A DNA stretch of 64,000 bases from Siphonodentalium dalli (taxonomy: Eukaryota > Mollusca > Scaphopoda > Gadilida > Siphonodentaliidae): contig CP136065.1 in assembly GCA_032622095.1 (NCBI GenBank), forward strand, positions 112,263,195-112,327,194, in the 5' to 3' direction. The position numbers were made by a program, and so were the translations under genes. Below are positions 48,701 to 53,384 of this stretch, in pieces. The notes under the pieces were generated by a model that had not been told where the DNA came from, searched no databases, and was given only the letters and a program-made list of their open reading frames with translations. How positions within the stretch are numbered: position 1 is the stretch's first letter; the number at the start of each line of letters is the position of its first letter.

Positions 48701-50404
48701 GATTCATACTGATACTGAGTCTATTGCATTCCCATCAACTTTTCATTTCTGAACGGTTGTGGGCTTCCCCCAAATTACGTCACACCACACTAAATATAAA
48801 TCTGAAATTAGTTGTGATTGACAGGCGTAAACATGGTCACGTGCCAGTGCCGTCATGGCCGATTCAACCCTGTGAAGCCGATTCTAAGAATCGGAATTAA
48901 TAGTTGCAGGGTTTGTGACTTTTCGTTCGGCGGTTGTTTTACTGACAATTAAGGGAAACAGCTAGCTTCCGGGATCCAAAATAATATGTACAATAACTAA
49001 GACAGATCTTCTTGAAATTATAAAAAATGTCAATTTATGTGGATCTCTTGGACTCAGAACGAATTATGTTTTAGATTGGCGATTTGTCGCCCATGTTGTC
49101 AAAAAATAACACAAATCAACGGCCACGAATCAAAAATACATGAATGTCGGGATTATCTGCTAAAACAACTACAGAACTAAAAAAAAGTTAAATGACATAA
49201 CAAAACGATCTATCAGTTCCCCAGTACCGGCAGTAGTACCACCGCAGCCAAAACGAGCGAATAACAACACAATTCTACCACCAACCCCACCGAAACCCTC
49301 CCGGCCTTACACAGCCGTATTATTAATTTATTAGCTCCGAAGATTGGCCAGTTGTACCCTAATTACAGTTGCCTGCAATCCAAATTCCGGTGATTCTTGA
49401 TTTTAAACTTTCGACACCGCTCGTCAACAATCTACTTTATTTGTCGATTTGTGAATTTCTCTTCCGGTATAACATGACGTCATGGATAATATTTTAACAA
49501 CATTTAGCCACACCTTCGGAATTTCCACACCGAGAGCACGTGACATGTTACTAGTTTTGTATTGGGGCACACATTTCTTGGAGCTAAGTTTTGATTGGCG
49601 GTAATTACAAGGAATCCCGGGTTTGGGAAATGAAAACTGAACGAAAGGTCGTCAGACCCACTATTTTTTATATGTGGGTATGTAGTTTACTCCAGACTGG
49701 GATGTTCACTACTATGAGGGAATTCAATGGAGTGTTCAATCGTTTTGTCCGGTTTTCCGTTCTACAGTTATTCATCTTTGTAGATTTGGATGTGTTGGTT
49801 TTTTGTCCATATCTCCACCACCGGTTGACAGATATCAAAGAAATTTGGTATGGATGTTCACTATTATGATGGCAATCAATTGAGTGTTCAATCATTTTGT
49901 TCATGTTTTCCATTTTACAGTTATTTATCTTTGTTTATATGAAAATGTTGGTGGGTTTTTCCCATCCAAGCAGATATCTCACCCATACTTTGTCGGTTTG
50001 AATTTGCCACCATGGGGTATGCCAGCACCGCTGGTGTAATCTCGTTCTAAATGTTTGTAAAATGTACTGGTTAAATAGTTAGTTAGCTCAGTAAGAGCTT
50101 TCCGATGAATGGCAACAAGCCATATTTCCGACTAATTCCTGAAAAATTACCCATAATTCTGCTGTGGTTAAGGAGTCAATTATTTAGGGCAATTATTAAT
50201 TCAGATGTAAATTACTCTTCCTTACAGAATATGCCGAAGGAGATTGCTGATCAGAGCATGGGAGCAGCCGACATGTGTCAGCATTTCTATGACAGCGCAC
50301 CGAGTGGGAGATATGGGACAATGTCTTATCTGTGCCGTGCAATGGCTAACATTCTCCAGCTGCCTTCTGGGGAAGATGATTATGTGGAATGTGTAATTAG
50401 CTGA
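5931..50404 (+). CDS. PHKA: Phosphorylase b kinase regulatory subunit alpha, C-terminal part (12 exons, 5'-partial)
   Basis: Join 5931-6150, 7422-7497, 8440-8517, 8984-9060, 14059-14137, 15133-15262, 16967-17065, 28661-28764, 40316-40483, 42059-42112, 45209-45415, 50228-50404. The alpha subunit is a regulatory scaffold of the hexadecameric kinase that activates glycogen phosphorylase in the cytosol. Seen: every junction is GT-AG, phases match throughout, and the spliced frame gives 488 residues to a TGA. Recognisable family blocks appear in order: [101 protein letters not shown]. Known: family members have about 1,200 residues with an N-terminal glycoside-hydrolase-15-like domain; that part lies upstream of the window. 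The CaaX end and the alpha-type phosphosite region favour alpha over beta. Introns range from 466 bp to 11.6 kb and are packed with repeats. Confidence 0.96.
6187..6300. mobile_element. E-type palindromic MITE, copy 1 (short, diverged)
   Basis: Arms TTCCCTAAATAATCGACTC and GAGTCGATTATTTCGAGAAT surround a short centre. It begins 37 nt after a PHKA donor. It is a decayed relative of the TA-flanked E family. Confidence 0.65.
6517..6596. repeat. K-type short repeat, copy 1
   Basis: GACATAAATGTTGTTCCACA, ACCAACCGTACGGCGACATA, then CTACCCGCCAAAAGG. It matches 37372-37443 and is in a PHKA intron. Confidence 0.55.
6885..6942. mobile_element. E-type MITE, one-ended fragment
   Basis: It contains ACCCGTAATTCTGCTGTTGT, then AAGGAGTCCATTATTTAGGG and CATTACTGTA, the right half of an E element. 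The left half is missing. Confidence 0.65.
7149..7395. mobile_element. D-type double-hairpin MITE, copy 1
   Basis: Terminal arms AAATAG...GTCTGTCATTTGC and GCAAATGCCAGACATACTATT enclose two consecutive hairpins, each made of AATGAGGTCCCCAGAGGGTG and its complement. It ends 26 nt before the PHKA exon at 7422. Confidence 0.8.
7422..7497 (+). CDS. PHKA: PHKA exon (GIDWSYEF ... LLIELYEK)
   Basis: The acceptor is tttttttcag and the donor GTAGGT. It completes the Lys codon left open by the previous exon and ends in phase 0. The peptide [10 protein letters not shown] followed by [11 protein letters not shown] matches the family block that precedes the AG..W.LIR motif. The acceptor lies only 26 nt after the end of palindromic repeat D1. 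Confidence 0.93.
7594..7699. repeat. 52-bp direct duplication
   Basis: Two perfect copies starting GGCTGATATTGGCTCCTTTC and ending TTTCAAGCCCTTGGG. A recent local duplication in a PHKA intron. Confidence 0.85.
8165..8378. mobile_element. E-type palindromic MITE, copy 3 (complete)
   Basis: A 214-bp near-perfect palindrome with ends CAGTAATGCCCTAAATAATC and complement, centre AAAGCTCTCAGTGAGAGCTTT. CAGT ends with TA flanks in sister copies suggest Tc1/mariner-class mobilisation. It ends 61 nt before a PHKA exon. Confidence 0.8.
8440..8517 (+). CDS. PHKA: PHKA exon ([17 protein letters not shown])
   Basis: The acceptor is ctactgcag and the donor GTTAGT. It is 26 codons long and phase 0 at both ends. 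The block W-x-L-I-R-x-x-x-G-x-L-x-K-x-V-E-x-L-A is characteristic of phosphorylase kinase alpha and beta subunits. The upstream intron ends with a full E-type palindromic element (8165-8378) 61 nt before the acceptor. Confidence 0.94.
8984..9060 (+). CDS. PHKA: PHKA exon ([18 protein letters not shown])
   Basis: The acceptor is ttttcag and the donor GTGAGT. It enters in phase 0 and leaves two bases of a Val codon that is completed at 14059. The block [20 protein letters not shown] is strongly conserved in the family. The 466-bp intron before it is the shortest in the window. Confidence 0.95.
9217..10872. mobile_element. 1.66-kb inverted-repeat element with CAGGGCTCG ends
   Basis: The left end CAGGGCTCGTATTCACCAAC, then TGGGTTTAT, is mirrored at the right by AAATAAACCCAGTTGATGAA then TACGAGCCCTG. 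CAGGG ends suggest the hAT class, but no clean 8-bp duplication is visible. The interior has GGGAGA-rich text around 9690-9770 and no long open frame. It occupies a third of the 5-kb PHKA intron. Confidence 0.7.
10990..12900. other. Unassigned PHKA intron sequence
   Basis: It holds a 171-codon open stretch on the minus strand (11004-11519) without recognisable domain, a G-run near 12152-12168, and no known repeat. The peptide is basic and Cys/Phe-rich with no compositional sign of a real protein. Confidence 0.5.
13309..13947. mobile_element. TTAA-type element, family L copy 1, carrying a minisatellite
   Basis: TTAA at 13305-13308 and 13948-13951. The ends are CCTCTTCGCTGCTGC and GCTGTGAAGATG. 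It shares the core CTTCAGCACACTAGCA, TTATTCATAACTGGAACTC and GCCTTTCAACGGACGTTTATG (near-identical text) with copy 2. It is longer than copy 2 because of a 54-bp tandem array at 13331-13680. Confidence 0.75.
13331..13680. repeat. 54-bp tandem repeat (about 6 units)
   Basis: Units contain CACCCTCACTGAGTACGTCC then CGCTAAATGTCCGTACTGAG. Because 54 is divisible by three, one minus frame stays open and reads an 18-residue periodic peptide ([18 protein letters not shown]). No coding signal is evident. Confidence 0.85.
14059..14137 (+). CDS. PHKA: PHKA exon ([13 protein letters not shown])
   Basis: The acceptor is attttcag and the donor GTAATA. One base completes the split Val codon and 26 codons follow. 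[20 protein letters not shown] aligns with the family PLPPEEL block. The preceding 5-kb intron carries a 1.66-kb inverted-repeat element and a TTAA element (L1) that ends 111 nt before this exon. Confidence 0.95.
14600..15099 (+). repeat. G-type repeat relic upstream of a PHKA exon
   Basis: It contains GCCTGCAGCCATCTTGGATT, CCCAAACTCCATATGCC, CGCTCCATTGAAGATAATGT and the terminal CTCCAAGTTGAACTA, collinear with 39680-40266. The left boundary is approximate. It ends 33 nt before the exon at 15133. Confidence 0.65.
15133..15262 (+). CDS. PHKA: PHKA exon ([19 protein letters not shown])
   Basis: The acceptor is tttttgcag and the donor GTTTGT. The exon has 43 codons plus one base. It encodes [15 protein letters not shown] followed by [19 protein letters not shown], among the best conserved runs of the alpha subunit. 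A G-family repeat ends 33 nt upstream. Confidence 0.97.
15805..16130. repeat. 38-bp tandem repeat (about 8 units)
   Basis: Units contain AACACACATGGCACTGAACA then CATTTTTGTATGGTGTTT, with drift toward the right end. It is intronic. Confidence 0.85.
16135..16266 (-). mobile_element. Possible tRNA-headed SINE fragment
   Basis: On the minus strand from 16266: AAGTGGCGTGATGGTCCAGT then GGTTAGCTTGGTCAGCTCAT matches the D-arm style of the SINE at 46261. No clear B box follows. Confidence 0.4.
16677..16933. mobile_element. TTAA-type MITE, family C copy 1, 29 nt from a PHKA acceptor
   Basis: TTAA at 16673-16676 and 16934-16937. The left end is CACTTTCTATTCTAAATGGA; the right end is GAGTATTTAGTATAGAAAGGG. 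An internal inverted repeat is built on GGGAAATGTTCAGATAATAA (element GGGAAATGTTTAGATAATAA) and its complement. The next exon begins at 16967. Confidence 0.85.
16967..17065 (+). CDS. PHKA: PHKA exon ([18 protein letters not shown])
   Basis: The acceptor is tttttctag and the donor GTGTGT. It completes a split Gly codon and encodes [20 protein letters not shown] and HHILSGKEF, the hallmark block before the variable phosphorylation region. A TTAA element (C1) plus its target site ends 29 nt upstream. Confidence 0.97.
17657..17916. mobile_element. TTAA-type MITE, family C copy 2
   Basis: TTAA at 17653-17656 and 17917-17920. The ends are CACTTTCTATACTAAATGGA and GTTTAGTATAGAAAGGG. It holds the same internal GAAATGTTCAGATAATAAG inverted repeat as copy 1 and lies 600 bp after an exon. 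Confidence 0.85.
18294..18520. mobile_element. TTAA-type MITE, family A copy 2 (inverted)
   Basis: It begins after TTAA (18290-18293) with CCCTTTCATGATGAAAGCTG and ends ATCATGGAAGGG, followed by TTGT, a decayed TTAA. It contains the two internal hairpins in reverse order relative to copy 1. It lies in the satellite-bearing PHKA intron. Confidence 0.8.
19201..19266. mobile_element. E-type MITE, minimal 66-bp hairpin
   Basis: It consists almost only of the two terminal arms (CAGTAATGCC ... GGAGTCAATTATTTAGGGCA) around a short loop. TA dinucleotides flank it at 19199-19200 and 19267-19268. Confidence 0.8.
19684..25306. repeat. Intronic satellite array, alternating 42- and 44-bp units, about 130 copies
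   Basis: The unit reads CACATATCACAGACACTGTG then TGACCAACAATATATACTGCTG. Variants carry CATAAACTG instead of CAGACACTG, and CACATATATCACA (+2 bp). Units often alternate to give an 86-bp dimer. Many neighbouring copies are identical; the last five or six at 25050-25306 are diverged, as expected at an array edge. It lies in the 11.6-kb PHKA intron between 17065 and 28661. Confidence 0.97.
25440..25468. repeat. (GA)n microsatellite
   Basis: About 14 GA units followed by imperfect GAAA. It lies 130 bp after the satellite array. Confidence 0.95.
25549..26514. mobile_element. Tigger/pogo-like non-autonomous element
   Basis: The right end reads GGTCCGGTTTGGAGAGGTTT then TACTG and TA; its complement (CAGTAAAACCTCTCCAAACC) is the typical pogo/Tigger-style terminus. 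The left end CAGTACATCTTCTCCAAAGC follows TA. The right subterminal region repeats TTCGGTTTATAGAGG-like text. The left end is more diverged, so its boundary is tentative. Confidence 0.6.
26520..28100. other. Unassigned PHKA intron sequence
   Basis: AT-rich tract between the Tigger-like element and MITE A3. No long open frame, no recognisable repeat. Confidence 0.5.
28112..28360. mobile_element. TTAA-type MITE, family A copy 3 (complete)
   Basis: Intact TTAA on both sides (28108-28111 and 28361-28364). The ends are CCCTTCTATGACTGGAGCTT and AGCTCCCGTCATAAAAAGGG. Hairpin 1 spans 28156-28222. It is the best reference copy for the family. Confidence 0.85.
28661..28764 (+). CDS. PHKA: PHKA exon in the variable phosphorylation region (SVRP ... 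SSRK)
   Basis: The acceptor is taacgtttag and the donor GTTTAT. Phase is consistent with both neighbours (two bases, then 34 codons). It is hydrophilic: [20 protein letters not shown], later KLSSHSSRK. Little is conserved here beyond the SVRP motif. The exon stands alone between two 11.6-kb introns. It is called by phase, splice sites and the SVRP match, so it is slightly less secure than its neighbours, and an extra small exon nearby could be missed. Confidence 0.85.
28980..29154. mobile_element. TTAA-type MITE, family C copy 3 (internally deleted)
   Basis: TTAA at 28976-28979 and 29155-29158, with C-type ends CCATTTCTATACTAAATGGA and TATTTAGTATAGGAATTG. At 175 bp it lacks part of the centre. 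Confidence 0.8.
29879..30134. mobile_element. TTAA-type MITE, family C copy 4
   Basis: The left end CCCTTTCTTTAGTAAATGGA follows a decayed target site (TAAA). The right end TTTAGTAAAGACAGGG is followed by TTAA. The internal inverted repeat is retained. Confidence 0.8.
32128..32275. mobile_element. Foldback MITE, about 148 bp
   Basis: An imperfect palindrome with arms TGTAGTTGAGTGTGTTTTAT and its complement ending CACACTCAAACTACA; the inner arms AGTGTGAAC/GTTCACAC surround a short loop. It is in the 11.6-kb intron. Confidence 0.7.
34262..34335. mobile_element. One-ended relic resembling the hAT-like element
   Basis: It contains GATATTCGATTAAATATTTG, GATTCGATTCGACTC and TTTGCAGGGCCCTAG, matching the right end of 5004-5751. 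No partner end was found. Confidence 0.5.
36631..36909. mobile_element. TTAA-type MITE, family B copy 1
   Basis: TTAA flanks at 36627-36630 and 36910-36913. The ends are CCCTTTGAGTGCCACGGGCC and GGACCTGGCACTCAAAGGG. It contains a GGCCGATCTCATCGGCC palindrome, an expanded poly-T tract of about 30 nt, and the same CCAATGCATTCTC hairpin as family A. Confidence 0.85.
37372..37443. repeat. K-type short repeat, copy 2, ending in AAAGGGTTAA
   Basis: GACATAAATGTCATTCCACC, ACCAACTATATGACAACATA, then CTGCCCACCAAAGGGTTAA. The GGG-TTAA end hints at another TTAA family, but the other terminus was not found. Confidence 0.5.
38324..38574. mobile_element. TTAA-type MITE, family B copy 2 (inverted)
   Basis: TTAA at 38320-38323 and 38575-38578. 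The ends are CCCTTTGAGTGCCAGGTCTG and GGCCCCTGGCACTCAAAGGG. Its central hairpin has a perfect stem around a loop of GTCGACCATAGGTCGC type. Confidence 0.85.
38935..39220 (+). repeat. CCGTCC-type dispersed repeat, decayed copy
   Basis: GAATGTATACTGGATTGACT is followed by GTCCATCCGTTTGTCTGTCC and ATCCATCCGTTCATCCATCC, then two copies of a CTTGATAACTCGAACAAATG module. Confidence 0.6.
39256..39665. repeat. About 85-bp tandem repeat (five units)
   Basis: Units contain TTGTCCCGCTCTGTCCCAAG, TACTGGGACACAGATAAC and TATAAGCTTCTGTAAC. One unit lacks its first part. It sits between a CCGTCC-type head (38960-39130) and a G-type repeat, so it may be part of a composite element. Confidence 0.8.
39680..40266 (+). 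repeat. G-type repeat upstream of a PHKA exon
   Basis: Modules with ATGGCCGCCTGCAGCCATCT, CCCAAACTTCATATGAATCT and TTGGGGTGACCTTTGATGG recur, ending CACTCCATTGACTGTAATTT and CTAAGTTCAGCTA. The left edge abuts an 85-bp tandem array. It ends 49 nt before the exon at 40316. Confidence 0.65.
40316..40483 (+). CDS. PHKA: PHKA exon ([13 protein letters not shown] ... [12 protein letters not shown])
   Basis: The acceptor is tttccttccag and the donor GTATGC. It has 56 codons, phase 0 at both ends. It begins [20 protein letters not shown], an acidic Ser-rich linker, then the highly conserved [19 protein letters not shown] and [12 protein letters not shown]. Joined to the previous exon it creates a basophilic SSRK|LSRP site. 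A G-family repeat ends 49 nt before the acceptor. Confidence 0.97.
40830..41113. mobile_element. TTAA-type MITE, family C copy 5 (inverted)
   Basis: Reverse orientation relative to the others: it starts near AGTAAATACTCATTGACAAG and ends ATTTAGTAAAGAAAGGA, followed by TTAA (41114-41117). The left target site is not recognisable. Inner arms carry GGGAAATG and CATTTCCC. Confidence 0.75.
42059..42112 (+). CDS. PHKA: PHKA small exon ([18 protein letters not shown])
   Basis: The acceptor is cgttttag and the donor GTAAGT. It has 18 codons, phase 0. CHGLSIEG followed by LPQSLTRE matches the family CHGLS-x-x-G-x-x-LPxSxTRE block. Confidence 0.95.
42230..42391. mobile_element. TTAA-type MITE, family A copy 4 (truncated)
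   Basis: Only about two thirds of the element is present, in the same orientation as copy 2. The right end TCATGGAAGGG is followed by TTAA (42392-42395). The left end is lost within the first hairpin. Confidence 0.7.
42666..42691. repeat. Poly-C tract, about 26 nt
   Basis: An uninterrupted C run in intron sequence; likely length-unstable and possibly miscounted in assembly. Confidence 0.9.
43640..44406. mobile_element. Older inverted relative of the 55531-56885 element
   Basis: The right end reads TACGTACGAGCAGACTTGTCC, complementary to the TIR above. Interior similarities include ATATCACAATTGTGACAATAAA and a GTCACTCTTTCCGATATATA block matching 55700-55740 in reverse. The far end was not located, so the left coordinate is approximate. 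Confidence 0.55.
44932..45179. mobile_element. TTAA-type MITE, family A copy 5, 25 nt from a PHKA acceptor
   Basis: Flanked by TTAA at 44928-44931 and 45180-45183. It has both hairpins. Its right target site ends 25 nt before the exon at 45209, so the branch point must lie in the element or in those few bases. Confidence 0.85.
45209..45415 (+). CDS. PHKA: PHKA exon ([20 protein letters not shown])
   Basis: The acceptor is ttttatgcag and the donor GTTTGT. It has 69 codons, phase 0. [20 protein letters not shown] and [18 protein letters not shown] are near-diagnostic of phosphorylase kinase alpha/beta C-termini. The TTAA of element A5 ends 25 nt upstream of the exon, so the whole polypyrimidine/acceptor segment is squeezed into those 25 nt. 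Confidence 0.97.
45654..45887. mobile_element. TTAA-type MITE, family B copy 3
   Basis: TTAA at 45650-45653 and 45888-45891. The ends are CCCTTTGAGTGCCAGGTCCG and CCCGTGGCACTAAAAGGG. The hairpin spans 45702-45768. It lies 238 bp after a PHKA exon and about 470 bp from family A copy 5. Confidence 0.85.
45900..46261 (-). mobile_element. tRNA-headed SINE (probable)
   Basis: On the minus strand from 46261: GGAGCGCCGTTGTCCAGTGG then TTAGCGTGTCGGAC resembles the acceptor stem, D arm and A box of a tRNA, and GGGTTCGCAGCAC about 65 nt in resembles a T-arm/B box. The anticodon region is not cloverleaf-perfect, so a SINE head is likelier than a gene. The 3' end is approximate. Confidence 0.6.
46386..48612. 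mobile_element. Composite element: two CCGTCC repeats between 150-bp inverted arms
   Basis: Left arm about 46386-46536 and right arm about 48462-48612 are inverted copies (ATGTGATTAAGGATATGCTA and GGGCCAGACTAATAAGACAT on the left, complements on the right). Between them lie a CCGTCC unit with CCCCGCAACGAAGTTAGG head (46537-47120), a second CCGTCC unit (47626-47700) and a repeated 170-bp module. No flanking duplication was identified. Confidence 0.65.
47715..48250. repeat. 170-bp module repeated about three times
   Basis: Each module has GATTTCAAAGATATTTGGTA, GAGTTCACCTGACCATTACC, TTCGCAAGCCAGGTCCGGTC and GACGACGTCACAGGGCTCAT. The copies decay toward the right. It lies within the composite element. 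Confidence 0.8.
50091..50192. mobile_element. E-type MITE, right half only, next to the last PHKA exon
   Basis: It starts at the centre of the palindrome (GTAAGAGCTTTCCGATGAAT) and runs to AGTCAATTATTTAGGGCAAT. The left half is absent. It ends about 35 nt before the acceptor at 50227. Confidence 0.75.
50228..50404 (+). CDS. PHKA: PHKA terminal coding exon with CaaX box
   Basis: The acceptor is cttccttacag. It has 58 codons and a TGA stop at 50402-50404. [20 protein letters not shown] is the conserved C-terminal motif. The last residues, VECVIS, end in Cys-Val-Ile-Ser, a canonical CaaX box with Ser at X, which generally favours farnesylation. Vertebrate alpha subunits are also prenylated at a C-terminal CaaX cysteine, so this supports the alpha assignment. 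A half E element lies about 35 nt before the acceptor. Confidence 0.96.
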   Translation, partial: NMPKEIADQSMGAADMCQHFYDSAPSGRYGTMSYLCRAMANILQLPSGEDDYVECVIS

Positions 50405-50506
50405 TGACGACACTCATAGGCATTCGGACAAACCAATCGCTTTACGGTGATGCTCATGTGAGCAGTTTTTCCACCCCCACTTAGATCCTATTCCTTAAAA
50501 GCCTTT

Positions 50507-50761
50507 AAATAGTGTCTGACATTTGCAGAATGAGGTCCCCAGAAGGTGAATTTAGTGGCACCATCCCGCACTGTGGGCTAGCATCACTAAGTTCACCCTC
50601 TGGTGACCTCTTTCTGCTTAGGCCTCAACTGCTATGGTAGACCAAGGATCAGATTGAAGTACCCAGAGGTGAATTTGGGGATGTTAGCCCATTATGCGGT
50701 GTAGCATCTCTAAATTCACCCTCTGGGGACCTCATTCTTAAAATGTCAAACAACCCTATTT
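50507..50761. mobile_element. D-type double-hairpin MITE, copy 2, inside the PHKA 3' UTR
   Basis: Same layout as copy 1: AAATAGTGTCTGACATTTGC at the left, two hairpins with GAATTTAGTGGCACCATCCC type loops, and AAAATGTCAAACAACCCTATT at the right. It is probably transcribed as part of the mature mRNA. Confidence 0.75.
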
Positions 50762-50790
50762 CAAGCCTTGTTTCCTTATAAGGCCAAGTA

Positions 50791-50796
50791 AATAAA
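50791..50796 (+). terminator. Candidate poly(A) signal AATAAA for PHKA
   Basis: A canonical hexamer 387 nt downstream of the stop codon, in AT-rich sequence and just before an 84-bp foldback hairpin (50831-50914). It is placed by motif only. Confidence 0.45.
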
Positions 50797-50830
50797 AATA
50801 TTTATCCACCATTATAAATTTAGATAGTGC

Positions 50831-50914
50831 TTGCGTTCCATTGAGTATGGATGCAAGTTGGTCTGACACTTAAAAATGTCAGATCAACTTGCATCCATAC
50901 TCTATGGAACGCAA
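50831..50914. repeat. 84-bp foldback hairpin near the PHKA 3' end
   Basis: TTGCGTTCCATTGAGTATGG then ATGCAAGTTGG forms a stem with the mirrored text, around TGACACTTAAAAATGTCA. The motif GGATGCAAGTTGG recurs at 51040. It starts 34 nt after the AATAAA. Confidence 0.8.
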
Positions 50915-51566
50915 CACAATCAACATCCATTACTTCTATTTACACTTAATCGAGTCAACTGGCAGATTAAAAGAGTTTTAAGCACCCATTTCCAACGTTA
51001 TTATATCGTGGCTCGGTGCAAGTTGTGTCTACACAAAAATGGATGCAAGTTGGAGTCAGCGCGCGACGTCATGTGACGTAATTTCGATCAACCAACGTCA
51101 TGCATTCATGTTCCACAATACGAATGCATGTGTGAGTGTAAATATTTGTTGATGATGTTCTGGTTATAAAGACATTGGAGGATAGATTCTATAGATTGCT
51201 TTAAAAATTGTAGGATTTTATTCCATAACAATTAAACATACACCCTATATTTTCTAGAATTTTGGGAAAAAATAAAAAATCCCCCTTTTTCATTCAATTT
51301 TCTATATATAATATTATAATTTGATTGAGAACAATGGTATTTATTTTTAATGGATAACTGGAAACTTGAAAGACTTGATGCCACTTTATAGAGCATTGGA
51401 CATCAATATTGAGCTATAAGCGTAATTTTATTGGAAGGGAGACAATTTCTAAGTCAAAATCACACAACAGAAAAAAAAAAAAATGTTTCTAAAAACTAAG
51501 TCAAATCGCATTGTAGCTGATTTCTGATGAAAATAACATGAGCAGAAATCTATTTTTTCTAAATTT

Positions 51567-51885
51567 TTATATCCCATCCCAAAAGATGGGGGTTATACTG
51601 GATTACATGCATCTGTCCGTCCGTCTGTCCGTCCACTCATATCTCAACCATTGATGATCGGATCTTAATGAAATTGGTATGCAGGTTTATCATCAGGAGG
51701 GCTTTCCAAATAGGGTTCATTGACGTTGTTCACATTTCGTTCAAGAGTTATCCCTCTTTGTTCATCTGAAAATGTTGGATTTCCGTCCATCGTTTGTTAG
51801 AATTGTCAAGTAATTTGTTTGTTCATCACATTTTTATTCACAATTTGGTTTCACACCACCGATGGTGCAACCACTTGTTTTTATT
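51567..51885 (+). repeat. CCGTCC-type dispersed repeat, copy after PHKA
   Basis: TATCCCATCCCAAAAGATGG, then GGGTTATACTGG and GTCCGTCCGTCTGTCCGTCC, then CTCAACCATTGATGATCGGA. It ends near CACCGATGGTGCAACCACTT. A dispersed repeat typical of many marine invertebrate genomes. Confidence 0.65.
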
Positions 51886-51889
51886 TGGT

Positions 51890-53380
51890 TTACTGATAGT
51901 TTTTTTTTAACAGAAATTAGGGTAGCTACTAAAGTAAGAATAAAATTTTAAATAAAGTTGTGATTTCTAATTACTTTGATGGTCAATGGTATAATCTAAC
52001 TATTTTTGTTTTAGTTTTCGATTTTAGTTTGATTGAACTCTGCAACAATAAAAACAAATTATTTAAAACTTTTTGCACTTTTGATTTTTGAGTTGGTTTG
52101 ATCCATAAACCAGATAAAAAAAATAAATTAGTTGTTGAAATTTTTTGCCATGAATATTAGTGCTAAGCTGCGTGGGTGGTGCCACCTTTATGACAACCAT
52201 TGTAAATTTATTTCTTCAACCCTGAAAATAGTACAAGGCCTTTCAAGGTTCAACAAATAGAACAAGGTAGAGTGATCAGATCAGATTTAATTCATTGGAA
52301 TGTTCACAATTTTGTTACAAGATTCATATTATTGATTCATGCCTAATTTATTTTAAAGGCATGGATGGTCTTCATTATAGGTTATAATTTTTAAATAACA
52401 GTTACCAAATTATGAAAAACTCCTCAAGAATACACTAATAGTATAGTATAATGAAAGTATGAATGTGAAAATATCCACAAAACACACTTTGTGTGAACCG
52501 TTAGTTTGTAAACAGCACGTAAATAATGAACGATAAGCAAAACACTCAACACCGTGGTGATTTTTTTTCTTAGTTTTTTAGGCGAGTGATTCACTGTGAC
52601 AAATTCAACACTGAAATCTTGAAAGGCGTGGATTAGCAAGCGCTATATACCATTATATTGTAAACAACTTGGTGGCATTGCTAAACAAAGTTCCCATAGT
52701 GGGTTCTCCCCGGTGTTGAGTGTTTTGCTTATTGCATACTCTTTACATACTGTGTGTTTACATAACATGGCATTTGTTTACATAACACAGAGTACTAGCA
52801 TGACAATAACATGCAATTTATGAATAATTTATGATTGGTATAAGAAAATTTGTCTATAATATAATATTCTTTCTGTTTATGGCAGTTTTTTCCGATGTGA
52901 CTATTTTAACAGCAAAACCCACTGCCAACGCTTACTGTATCTTTAACCTGAGTTTCCTTCATTTTCACCAGTCCAAAGGTAGACATTGGCATAGGCGAAG
53001 TTCATCCTTTTCTCTTGTGTGGGACACATTTATATTTTAATTCTTTTCTGAGTGTTCTTAAATAAATAACAAATATTCCTCACAGTGATTATATAGTAGA
53101 TTCCCGTTTTTAAGGAGAAACCACAAAATTTGGAGAAAAAAAATATATATCTTGTGATATGTGCTTACATGCAATGGTATCAAAGCGAATCATGAGGCAT
53201 GAGAAAAGCTACCATTTATGCCTGTATCATCTTCATCATGCCATATTTTGTGAAATACTATAATACAAGCTTGATAAATTCCTGCCTGAACTGCAACAAA
53301 AGAGGTACGGGATGAACTTTAGTCTTTCCTGCATCTATCTGTCAGAATATCTCAACTAGTCACTGGCTGGAGAAAACTAA
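51890..53380. other. Intergenic AT-rich DNA between PHKA and HMGB
   Basis: Besides the 22-bp TIR element at 52533-52732 nothing is recognised. A possible further TTAA-bounded element lies just beyond, at 53844-54634, with weakly similar ends. Confidence 0.45.
52533..52732. mobile_element. 200-bp element with 22-bp perfect terminal inverted repeats
   Basis: The arms ATAAGCAAAACACTCAACAC(CG) at 52533-52554 and complement at 52711-52732 match without error. The interior has no other symmetry. No clear target duplication. It lies between the two genes. Confidence 0.7.
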
Positions 53381-53384
53381 GGAA

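Larger units (their letters stand above)
50405..50815 (+). other. PHKA: Probable PHKA 3' UTR
   Basis: Non-coding sequence after the TGA. It contains a full D-type palindromic element (50507-50761). The AATAAA at 50791-50796 is the first good poly(A) signal after the stop. The true cleavage site cannot be seen; a longer UTR is possible. Confidence 0.5.
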
